Source of the DNA: Actinomadura sp. KC345
Lineage (GTDB): Bacteria; Actinomycetota; Actinomycetes; Streptosporangiales; Streptosporangiaceae
Length of the DNA stretch: 32,368 bases
Direction of reading: 5' to 3'
NCBI RefSeq assembly: GCF_004348515.1
Contig: NZ_SMKH01000057.1
Coordinates: 1-32,368, forward strand
In this document: in pieces, positions 20,221 through 27,824 of the stretch
Layout of the letters: each line of letters starts with the position of its first letter
Numbering within the stretch: the first letter of the stretch is position 1
The notes under the pieces: generated by a model
What the model was told of the DNA's origin: nothing
What the model saw: only the letters and a program-made list of their open reading frames with translations
Databases searched by the model: none
Program-made: the position numbers and the translations under genes

Positions 20221-21459
20221 ACGGGCGGCGCGCCGCCGGACGGCGAACAGGTCCGCCGCGCCTGGATCGAGGCCGTCGAGGAGCTGTGGCCGGACGCGCG
20301 CGTCGAGAGCGCCGCCCCCGGCGCGTCGGACGGCGCCCGCCGAGAGCTGGCGTTCCTGCCGGACGCCCGCCGCCCCCGGCTGCTGGTACCGGCCGGGATG
20401 CCGGGGGCCGCGGCGGCCGCGCTGCGCCGCTACAGCCACGACCTCGGCCTCAAGCAGCGCGTGTCGCGCGGCCTCACCGCGGCGGCCGTCCGCACCGGCC
20501 TGCCCGAGCGGACGCTGAAGGACCGGCTGCGGATCACCGGCGGCGGCACCTCGGTCGAGGACCACCTGGCCGAGCTCCTCGGCCGCCCGGTCGTGGTCAG
20601 CGTCGGCCTCGGCAGCCCCCGCGCCAACCGCAAGCCGATCCTGCACGTGCTCTCGCCGCGCGGCGAGCCGGTCGCGTTCGTGAAGGTCGGCGACACCGGC
20701 ACGGCCCGCGCGCTGCTGTCCGGCGAGGCCGACGCCCTGACGTACCTGAACGCGCGGCTCCCCGGCCCGGACTCGGGGGCGCGGCTGCACGTCCCCCGGC
20801 TCCTTCACCACGGGACGTGGCGCACGCTGGACCTGCTCGTCCTGGAGCCGCTGCCGACCAGCGCGCGCGGCTGGCGTCCCCGCGGCCAGGCGCCGCCGGC
20901 CGAGACGCGGACGCTGTTCGAGGTCGGCGGCGTCGAGCGGGCCCCGCTGCGCGACAGTGGCTTCTGGGACACGCTGGCCGCGAGCCCCGCGCGGATCCTG
21001 GACGAGCGGCAGCGCAACCGTTTCGGCGACGTCGTCGAGACGGCCGGGAAGGCGCACGGCGACCTGGTCCTCGACTTCGGCGCCTGGCACGGCGACTGGA
21101 CGCCGTGGAACATGGCCTGGCACCGCGGCGTGCTGCGCGTGTGGGACTGGGAGCGGTTCGCCCGCGGCGTCCCGAACGGCTTCGACCTGCTGCACTACCG
21201 GCTGCAGGAGGCGATGCGCACCGCGTCCGGCGCGCCGTACACGACCTGGCCGGACACCGCGTCCCGGGCGCTGGAGCCGCTCGGCCTCAGCGACGCCGCC
21301 GCGGGCGCGACAGTCCGCCTCTACCTGCTGGAGCTGTGCCGCCGCTACCTGCTGGCGGCCCAGGAGCCGATCGGCGGGCCGCTGCGCGCCGACACCGAAC
21401 GGCTCCTCGGCCTTTTGCACTCCCGTCCGCCGCGGACCGCCCCCGGGAGGAACCCGTGA
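20185..21459 (+). CDS. APH-fold phosphotransferase (kinase-like protein)
   Basis: Cytoplasmic protein of 424 residues. Its C-terminal half carries the aminoglycoside-phosphotransferase/choline-kinase catalytic signature: HGDWTPWN (302-309, catalytic D304, metal-binding N309), then VWDWERF (D321, the DFG-equivalent Asp). Upstream, LHVLSPRGEPVAFVKVG (about 153-169) looks like the nucleotide-binding lysine strand, and LDLLVLEPLP the hinge. In a polysaccharide operon the most natural role is phosphorylation of a sugar or polyol precursor; resistance is not indicated. The first 12 codons consist of 12-bp repeats (VSGT, VNGE, VSGE). GTG at 20185 overlaps the ligase stop as GTGA, and the gene ends by overlapping the sulfotransferase start the same way. 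Confidence 0.75.
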   Translation: MSGTVNGEVSGETGGAPPDGEQVRRAWIEAVEELWPDARVESAAPGASDGARRELAFLPDARRPRLLVPAGMPGAAAAALRRYSHDLGLKQRVSRGLTAAAVRTGLPERTLKDRLRITGGGTSVEDHLAELLGRPVVVSVGLGSPRANRKPILHVLSPRGEPVAFVKVGDTGTARALLSGEADALTYLNARLPGPDSGARLHVPRLLHHGTWRTLDLLVLEPLPTSARGWRPRGQAPPAETRTLFEVGGVERAPLRDSGFWDTLAASPARILDERQRNRFGDVVETAGKAHGDLVLDFGAWHGDWTPWNMAWHRGVLRVWDWERFARGVPNGFDLLHYRLQEAMRTASGAPYTTWPDTASRALEPLGLSDAAAGATVRLYLLELCRRYLLAAQEPIGGPLRADTERLLGLLHSRPPRTAPGRNP

Positions 21460-22349
21460 TCTCACGCCGTGACGCCCCCCAGTGGGTCAAGGAGGCCGGC
21501 CGCGCGGCCACCCGCGCCGGCGGGCGGCTGACCTCGGGCGCCCGGATGCTGCCGGACTTCCTCATGGTCGGGACCCAGCGCGGCGGCACGACGTCGCTGT
21601 TCCGGGCGCTGGCGGCGCACCCCGCGGTCGTCCAGCCGAACTTCCACAAGGGCGTGCACTTCTTCGACGTCAACTACCCGCGCGGTCTCGGCTGGTACCG
21701 GGGCCACTTCCCGGTCCGCGCGCTCGCCGAGCGCCGCGCCGCGGCGGCGGACGGGGCGGACGCGGCGAGCCCGCTGGCGTTCGAGTCGGCCGGCTACTAC
21801 ATGCACCATCCGCTGGCGCCGGAGCGGATCGCCCGCGACCTGCCCGGCGTGAAGCTGATCGCGCTCCTGCGCGACCCGGTGGTGCGGGCCTACTCGGCGC
21901 ACAAGCACGAGCTGGCCCGCGGGTTCGAGACCGAGCCGTTCGAACGGGCGCTGGACCTGGAGCCGGAGCGCCTCGCGGGCGAGGTCGACAGGATCAGGGC
22001 CGACCCGTCCTACGTCAGCCACGGCCACCGCCATCACTCCTACGTGGACCGCGGCCAGTACGCCGACCAGATCGAGCGGCTCTTCGAGCTGTTCGGGCGG
22101 GAGCGGGTGCTGGTGGTGTACGCGGAGGACTTCTTCTCCGAGCCCGAGCCCTGCTACGACACGATCCTGGAGTTCCTCGGCCTGCCGCAGTGGCGGCCCG
22201 GCTCGTTCGAGCGGCACAACGCCCGGCCGGGCTCCCCGCTGCCCGGCCACCTGCACCGCCGCCTCGCCGACCACTACGCCCCCTACGACGACAAGCTCGC
22301 CGCCCTCCTCGGCGCCGAACCGGCGTGGCGCCGGGCGGAACCACGGTAG
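21456..22349 (+). CDS. PAPS-dependent sulfotransferase
   Basis: Sulfotransferase-domain protein of 297 residues that transfers sulfate from PAPS to a hydroxyl or amino group. It belongs to the type related to heparan-sulfate N/O-sulfotransferases and many bacterial enzymes. The 5'-phosphosulfate-binding loop is VGTQRGGTTSLFRAL (T40 to S47). The 3'-phosphate site is LLRDPVVRAYSAH (R139, S147). GQYADQIERLFELFGRERVLVVYAEDF is the conserved later strand. The acceptor is probably the polysaccharide or its lipid-linked repeat unit, inferred from the ligase, Wzz and Wzx neighbours. No signal peptide is seen, so it acts in the cytoplasm. GTG at 21456 has GGGAGG 5-6 nt upstream and overlaps the previous stop by 4 nt. 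The PAPS could come from the APS kinase at 9008-10489. Confidence 0.9.
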   Translation: MISRRDAPQWVKEAGRAATRAGGRLTSGARMLPDFLMVGTQRGGTTSLFRALAAHPAVVQPNFHKGVHFFDVNYPRGLGWYRGHFPVRALAERRAAAADGADAASPLAFESAGYYMHHPLAPERIARDLPGVKLIALLRDPVVRAYSAHKHELARGFETEPFERALDLEPERLAGEVDRIRADPSYVSHGHRHHSYVDRGQYADQIERLFELFGRERVLVVYAEDFFSEPEPCYDTILEFLGLPQWRPGSFERHNARPGSPLPGHLHRRLADHYAPYDDKLAALLGAEPAWRRAEPR

Positions 22350-22357
22350 GGACGGCG

Positions 22358-23833
22358 ATGAGCAAGCGCACCCTCGGCCCGTCCAGCGTGCAGGCGGAAC
22401 CGCCGCTCGCGCCGGACTCGATCCCCGTCACCCGGTTCGCGGGCGCCGTCCGGCGCCACCTCGCGGTGCTGGTGATCGCCGTGCTGGCCGGCGGGGCGCT
22501 CGGCGCCGCCAAGGTCGCGCTGACCCCGGCGACCTACACCGCGGAGATCTCGGTGCTGGCGCCGCCGGTGGCGCTGCATCCCGGCGTCGACGTCGGGTCG
22601 GCGCTCGAGACCGACCTGAAGCAGCCCCGCGACACGACGATGGACACCGAGGCGCAGCTCGTCTGGTCCGACCAGGTGCTGACGGAGCTGGCCAGGCATC
22701 CCGGCTTCGACGCCTCCGACGCCGAGCTGCGCGACCGCATCGGCCTGACGGTGCCGACCAGTACGCACGTCCTGACGATCGGCGTCCGGTCCGGGACGCC
22801 GGAGTCCGCGCGCAACGGCGCCGAGGTCGTCGCCGACGCGTACCTGAAGCTGCGCACCCAGATCCTCGGCAGGATCCAGGAGCGCAACCGCAAAGCGCTG
22901 GAGCAGAACCTCGTCCTGCTCGAAACCCAGCTGGAGGCCCTGCCGGGCGACGAGGACGAGCTGCGCCGGCTCACCACCCGCACCCGCCGCCAGGAGATCG
23001 TGAAGCAGATCCGCGAGGTGGAGAAACAGCTCTCCGGTCTGAAGACCAAGCAGGCGCAGCCCGGCGAGGTGCTGAGGGCCGCCGGGCTGCCCGAGTCCCG
23101 CGACGACCCCGAACGCGACATCGCGGGGGCCACGGGCATCGGGATCGGGCTGCTGGCCTGGGTGGTCTACGTCCTGCTGCGCGAGACGCGGCCGCGCCGC
23201 ATCCGGCGGCCCGCGGACCTGCGGCTGCACAGCCGGCTGCCCATCATGGTGGAGGCGCCGACGCTGGGCGGCGGGCACCGCGAGGTCTGCCGGCGGCTGC
23301 GCAACCTGGTGTTCGACGCCGAGGCCGGCACCGTCCTCGTCGCCGGGGTCCCCGCCGCCGCCGGCATCGAGCTGGCCTACGAGCTGGCCGAGCTGTGCAC
23401 CGAGGGCGGCTCGGTGACGACCGTGCTGCGCATCGCCGCGGACGGCGAGGACCCGGGCGATCCGTCCCCTCCGGCCCGGGGGCACCGCGCCTTCACCGTC
23501 CGGCTGGTGCGCGGCGACGACGACCGGCAGCTCACCCGGGCCGTGGACAGGGCCGGCCGCGAGTCGCGGATCGTCATCATCACCACCCCCGACATCAACG
23601 GCGCCGACACCATCGCCGCGGCCGCGGCCAGCGACCTGACCCTGGTCGTGGTCCAGCGCGGGCGGGCGCTGGACCGCGAGGTCGCGAGCGGAGTGCTGGC
23701 CCTCGACCAGTCCGCCAGCCCCGCACGTGGCATCGTGCTGACCGCACCGAGGCTCGGCGGCCCGCCACCCCGGGCCTCTGGGCGAAACCCACACCGGACC
23801 CCACCAAGAGCCACCGCTCCCGGACGAGGTTGA
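22358..23833 (+). CDS. Wzz/CapA-type polysaccharide co-polymerase with degenerate P-loop domain
   Basis: Membrane protein of 491 residues that would set chain length or drive export of the polysaccharide. Topology: cytoplasmic N-terminus, TM1 (about 34-55), an extracytoplasmic region with a coiled-coil segment (RNRKALEQNLVLLETQLEALP, then QEIVKQIREVEKQLS), TM2 (about 253-271), then a cytoplasmic domain. The cytoplasmic domain has the layout of a BY-kinase ATPase, but its Walker A position reads AGVPAAAGIE (329-338) with no lysine. The switch-like strand RIVIITTPD remains. It is therefore probably not a kinase by itself. The tail is basic and Pro-rich. ATG at 22358 lies 8 nt after the sulfotransferase stop, with AGGGA upstream. 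The second co-polymerase gene follows after 89 nt. Confidence 0.8.
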   Translation: MSKRTLGPSSVQAEPPLAPDSIPVTRFAGAVRRHLAVLVIAVLAGGALGAAKVALTPATYTAEISVLAPPVALHPGVDVGSALETDLKQPRDTTMDTEAQLVWSDQVLTELARHPGFDASDAELRDRIGLTVPTSTHVLTIGVRSGTPESARNGAEVVADAYLKLRTQILGRIQERNRKALEQNLVLLETQLEALPGDEDELRRLTTRTRRQEIVKQIREVEKQLSGLKTKQAQPGEVLRAAGLPESRDDPERDIAGATGIGIGLLAWVVYVLLRETRPRRIRRPADLRLHSRLPIMVEAPTLGGGHREVCRRLRNLVFDAEAGTVLVAGVPAAAGIELAYELAELCTEGGSVTTVLRIAADGEDPGDPSPPARGHRAFTVRLVRGDDDRQLTRAVDRAGRESRIVIITTPDINGADTIAAAAASDLTLVVVQRGRALDREVASGVLALDQSASPARGIVLTAPRLGGPPPRASGRNPHRTPPRATAPGRG

Positions 23834-23922
23834 GATGAACCGAACCGCCCTTGTGCAACGCGCGGTTAAAGTCGTGATGAACAGTCCGCCGCGCACGACA
23901 CGGATCAATGAGGGGGATCGCC

Positions 23923-26151
23923 GTGGGAGCTGACCAGACGGCCGACCCGCAGGGAGGGCAGCTGCTCTCCCTGGTCCGGCGCTATACGGCGGCGCTGGTC
24001 GTGCTGGGCGTGCTCGGCGCGGGCGCGGGCATCATCCTGGAGATCGCCGTGCCGCCGCCGTACCAGGCCACGGCGACCGTGCTGGTCAGCCCGCTGGAGG
24101 GCAACCCGTACTCGCCGGAGGGGCGCGGCGACGACCTGGTGAACCTGCAGACGGAGGCGCAGCTGGTCTCCACCGACGGGGTCGCCAAGATCGTCGAGAA
24201 GAAGCTCGGGCGCGAGCCGGAGGGCGAGGTGGAGGTCACCGTCCCGCCCAACACCCAGGTGCTCAACCTGACCTACACCACCAACGGCTCGACGAAGGCA
24301 CGCACGGGCGCGCAGGCGTTCGCCGACGCCTACCTGCAGTACCGGACCCAGCGCTCCCAGAGCGTGGTGAACAACCAGCTCGCCAAGCTGAAGACGCAGG
24401 CCGCCAAGGTCCAGCGGCAGCTCCAGCAGGCCAACCAGGAGATGGCGGTCTCCTCCGGCTCCCAGCGCGCCACCCTGCAGCAGCGCGTCACCGCCTACAC
24501 CAACCAGCTCGGCGTGATCGACGAGCAGTCCAACGACATCGCCAGCACCCCGCTCGACCCCGGCCAGGTCATCACCCCGGCGGACGCGCCGGCCGGGCCC
24601 GGCATCATCCGCAAGGCCCTGTACGGCACCGGCGGCCTGGTCCTCGGCCTGCTCGCCGGCTTCGTGGTCATGCTGCTGCGGGAGCGGCTGAACCAGCGGC
24701 TGCGCAACGCCGAAGCGGTCGAGGGGCTCGGCGTCCGGGCGCTGTCCACCATCCCGGCGGGCGGCCCGGCCGGCGACTCCCTCGCCCTGGTCAGCGCCCC
24801 CAAGAGCCCGGTCGGCGAGGCCTACCGGCGGCTGCGCGCCGCGGTCGTGGCGACCGCGCCGCAGACCCCGGTCGCGCTGCTGGTCACGAGCGCCACCCCG
24901 GGCGGCAGCGCCCGGCTGGCCAGCGCCAACCTCGCGGTCTCGCTCGCCTTCGCCGGCGCCAAGACCATCATGATCGACGCGACCACCGAGGACGCCGACA
25001 TGACCGGGCTGTTCGGCGCGCGTCCCGGCAAGGGGCTGTCGGACACGCTGCTCAGCGGCACCGACCCGGCGACCCTGCTGATCCACACCGACTCCCAGCT
25101 GCGGCTGCTGCCGCGCGGACCGCGCGCCCTGGAGGCCGCGCACCGGTTCAGCGGCCCGCGCATGCGCGAGGCCGTGAAGGTCCTGCGCCGCCGCAGCGAG
25201 TACCTCGTCGTCAACGCCGCCAGCCTGCACGACGCCGACGCGCAGGCGCTGTGCACGTTCATGGACGCGGTCATCCTCGTGGTCAACCAGGGCGTGACCA
25301 CCCGGGAGGAGCTGCGCCAGGCGTACGTGGAGGCCGAACGCGCCGGCGTCACCGTGCTCGGCGCCCTGCTGGAGCCGCCGGAGCCGCGCGGGGGAAGGCA
25401 GGCGCGCCCGGCCCCGCCCCGCCAGGCCCGGCCGCCGCGCGGCGGGGACGGCCGGGGCGGCGCCGAGGCGCGGCCCCACGAGCCCCGCGCAGCCGAGGCG
25501 CGCGGCGCGGGTGAGGCACCGCTCACGTGGGCCGACGAGCAGCAGGGGCCCGAGGACGGCCGACGCGCCGACCCGGCCGCCGACGCCGGCTACTGGTCCG
25601 GCAGGCAGCGCGACGAGGACGAGCCGGGCGCGGCCGACCCGGCGTCCCTGACCACCCAGGCGCTGCCGCAGATCAAGCCGCAGCCGCGGTCCGCGGAGCC
25701 GCGGCAGGGCGCGTCCCGCCAGCCCGGCGCGCGACGCCCGGCGCCACCGTCCGGCGGCGGCCGGCGGGGCACGCCGCCGTCCCTGGAGCCGCCCGCGGGA
25801 CCGGGCAAGCCCGTCGCCCCCAAGCCCATCTCGCCGACGGAGATCACCCAGGGCACCGGGTCGGGGCCCGCGGCCTCCGGGGCGGCCGGGCGCCGCGGTG
25901 CCCGGCCGAGGCCGCCGGAGCCCGACCGCCCTGAGCCCGCGGCCTCGACGGACCAGGCGGCGCCGCCGGAGGCCGGGAACGACGCCGCGCCGGAGTCCGC
26001 CTCGACGCGGACCCAGGAGGACATCTCCAAGTACATGCCGCCCGAGCCTCCGGACACCCCCGCGGACAAGCCCGCGGGCGAGCCGTCGCCGGAGGTCGTG
26101 CCGCGCTACGGCAAGAAGCCCCACAAGGCCGGACGGCATGCAGAACCCTGA
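23923..26151 (+). CDS. Second Wzz-type co-polymerase with pseudo-kinase domain and long disordered tail
   Basis: Membrane protein of 742 residues. TM1 (about 18-39) is followed by a Wzz domain (PYQATATVLVSPLEG; NLQTEAQLVSTDGV), a helical coiled-coil stretch (about 145-200), and TM2 (about 228-249) after a conserved Pro-rich approach. The cytoplasmic domain resembles CpsD/BY-kinases (SPVGEAYRRLRAAV; SANLAVSLAFAGAKTIMIDA), keeping the Walker A' Asp at 352. The P-loop PGEGKS/T is replaced by PGGSAR (326-331), so ATP hydrolysis is doubtful. From about 490 to the end the chain is Pro/Arg/Gly-rich and probably disordered, and it holds no Tyr cluster like that of true BY-kinases. GTG at 23923 is chosen for AGGGGG 7 nt upstream; ATG at 23908 lacks a binding site. 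The end overlaps the flippase gene by 14 nt. Confidence 0.8.
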   Translation: MGADQTADPQGGQLLSLVRRYTAALVVLGVLGAGAGIILEIAVPPPYQATATVLVSPLEGNPYSPEGRGDDLVNLQTEAQLVSTDGVAKIVEKKLGREPEGEVEVTVPPNTQVLNLTYTTNGSTKARTGAQAFADAYLQYRTQRSQSVVNNQLAKLKTQAAKVQRQLQQANQEMAVSSGSQRATLQQRVTAYTNQLGVIDEQSNDIASTPLDPGQVITPADAPAGPGIIRKALYGTGGLVLGLLAGFVVMLLRERLNQRLRNAEAVEGLGVRALSTIPAGGPAGDSLALVSAPKSPVGEAYRRLRAAVVATAPQTPVALLVTSATPGGSARLASANLAVSLAFAGAKTIMIDATTEDADMTGLFGARPGKGLSDTLLSGTDPATLLIHTDSQLRLLPRGPRALEAAHRFSGPRMREAVKVLRRRSEYLVVNAASLHDADAQALCTFMDAVILVVNQGVTTREELRQAYVEAERAGVTVLGALLEPPEPRGGRQARPAPPRQARPPRGGDGRGGAEARPHEPRAAEARGAGEAPLTWADEQQGPEDGRRADPAADAGYWSGRQRDEDEPGAADPASLTTQALPQIKPQPRSAEPRQGASRQPGARRPAPPSGGGRRGTPPSLEPPAGPGKPVAPKPISPTEITQGTGSGPAASGAAGRRGARPRPPEPDRPEPAASTDQAAPPEAGNDAAPESASTRTQEDISKYMPPEPPDTPADKPAGEPSPEVVPRYGKKPHKAGRHAEP

Positions 26152-27808
26152 CCCGGGCGCGGCACACCGGCCCGAGAGCGCGGGCGGAGAAGCCGCCGCA
26201 CCCGGCGGGCCCAACCTGAACAGACTGGCCAGAGGCGGCGCCCTCAACCTGGTGGGCGCCGCCGTCGCGGGCGTGCAGGGCCTCGCGCTGGTCTTCCTGG
26301 TCGCGCACCTGTACTCGCAGCGGATCGCCGGGACGTTCTTCGCCGCGACGTCGCTGTTCATCATCCTGCAGGCGGTCTCGTGGCTCGGCACCGACGCCGG
26401 GCTGCTGCGCTGGCTGCCCCGGCACCTCGCGCTCGGCGACCGCGCCGCGGCGCGGCGGACGGTGCCGGTCGCGCTGGTCCCGGTCCTCGTGACGGCGGTG
26501 GTCGCCGGGCTCGTCCTGCTGGCCACGGCGCCGTGGACGGCGGGTCACGTCGGAGCCGGCGACACCGGCGAGGCCGCCGGCATGGTGCGGGTCCTGGCGC
26601 TGTTCCTGCCGCTCGCCGCCGCCCAGGACGCCCTGCTCGCGGCGACCCGCGGGTACGGCTCGATGCGGCCGACCGTCCTCACCGACAAGATCCTGCGGCA
26701 GACGCTCCAGGTCGCCGGGGTGGTCGCCGCGGCGGTGCTGGCCGACGGCGCGGTCTGGCTGGCGCTCGCGTGGGCCGCGCCCTACCTGCCCTGCCTGGTG
26801 ATCGCCGCGCTGTGGTACCTGAAGATCAGCCGCGCCGGCGGGGCGGGCGTGCAGGCCGCCGATCCGGCCCCGGAAAAGATCGGCCGGCGTCCGCTGGCGG
26901 GCGAGTTCTGGCGGTTCACCGCGCCGCGCGCGTTCGCGCAGATCTGCCAGACGGCGTTCCAGCGCGCCGACATCGTGCTCGTCGCGGCGCTCAGCTCGCC
27001 CCGCGAGGCGGCGATCTACACCGCCGCGACCCGGTTCATCGTGATCAGCCAGCTCGTCACCCAGGCCGTGCAGAACGTCATGCAGCCCGCCGTGAGCCGG
27101 CTGCTGGCGCTCGCCGACCGGGCGGGCGCGCAGCGGATCTTCGCGGTGTGCGCGTCGTGGAACCTCGCGCTCGCCTGGCCGGTGCACCTGTCGATCGCCG
27201 TCGGCGCACCGGTCTACCTGGGCGCGTTCGGCCCCGGCTACGGCGGATCGGGCGAGGCCGTCACGGTCATCCTGGCGATGGCGATGCTGGTGGCGACCGC
27301 GACCGGCGCCCGCGACGTGATGCTGCTGATGGCGGGCCGCAGCGGGCTGAGCCTGGTCAACCAGAGCACGGCGCTCGGCGTGAACCTGGTGCTGAACGTG
27401 CTGCTGATCCCGCCGTTCGGGATCGTGGGCGCCGCGGTGGCGCGGGCGTCCGGACTGCTCGTCCGGACGATGCTGGCCCTCGTCCAGGTCCGCCGGATCC
27501 TCGGGATGAGCCCGGCGAGCGCGGGGCTGTTCTGGGCCGGCGGCTCGGCCCTGGTGAGCTTCGCGGTGCTGCCGCTGGCCGTCCGGTTCGTGGCCGGTTC
27601 CAGCCCGATCGCCTTCGCATGTGCGCTGGTCCCGGGCGTGATCCTGTACTTCGCCCTGCTGTGGGCCGGCCGCGAGCGGCTGTCCCTGACCGCGTTCGCC
27701 TCCCTGCTGCCGGGGAGGCGCGGCCGCGCCGCGCAGGGGCCCGCCGGCCCCGCCGCCGTACCCACCATCGACACGACCCCTGCCAGGAGCGCCCATGCCG
27801 GGAATTGA
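26138..27808 (+). CDS. Wzx-type polysaccharide flippase (MVF/MATE-like)
   Basis: Polytopic membrane protein of 556 residues with about fourteen hydrophobic segments. It is a polysaccharide-transport (PST/Wzx) family member that would flip the undecaprenyl-linked repeat unit across the membrane. Family-like features are the N-terminal LARGGALNLVGAAVAGVQGL segment, FFAATSLFIILQAVSWLGTDAGLLRWLPR, RADIVLVAALSSPREAAIYTAATRF at the start of the second half, and VNLVLNVLLIPPFGIVGAAVARA. A hydrophilic loop (about 240-255) separates the halves. ATG at 26138 has GGA 5 nt upstream and overlaps the co-polymerase gene by 14 nt, implying translational coupling. Its own end overlaps the next gene by 14 nt. 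Confidence 0.87.
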   Translation: MQNPDPGAAHRPESAGGEAAAPGGPNLNRLARGGALNLVGAAVAGVQGLALVFLVAHLYSQRIAGTFFAATSLFIILQAVSWLGTDAGLLRWLPRHLALGDRAAARRTVPVALVPVLVTAVVAGLVLLATAPWTAGHVGAGDTGEAAGMVRVLALFLPLAAAQDALLAATRGYGSMRPTVLTDKILRQTLQVAGVVAAAVLADGAVWLALAWAAPYLPCLVIAALWYLKISRAGGAGVQAADPAPEKIGRRPLAGEFWRFTAPRAFAQICQTAFQRADIVLVAALSSPREAAIYTAATRFIVISQLVTQAVQNVMQPAVSRLLALADRAGAQRIFAVCASWNLALAWPVHLSIAVGAPVYLGAFGPGYGGSGEAVTVILAMAMLVATATGARDVMLLMAGRSGLSLVNQSTALGVNLVLNVLLIPPFGIVGAAVARASGLLVRTMLALVQVRRILGMSPASAGLFWAGGSALVSFAVLPLAVRFVAGSSPIAFACALVPGVILYFALLWAGRERLSLTAFASLLPGRRGRAAQGPAGPAAVPTIDTTPARSAHAGN

Positions 27809-27824
27809 CATGCCGGGAATACAG
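27795..27824 (+). repeat. 15-bp tandem duplication of the start codon region
   Basis: Units atgccgggaattgac and atgccgggaatacag match at 12 of 15 bases and encode MPGID-MPGIQ, giving two possible ATG starts in frame. Confidence 0.8.

Noticed and set aside
20185..21459. Aminoglycoside resistance determinant
   Set aside because: The fold is shared with many kinases; the gene is embedded and translationally coupled in a glycan operon, and nothing in it points to drug specificity.
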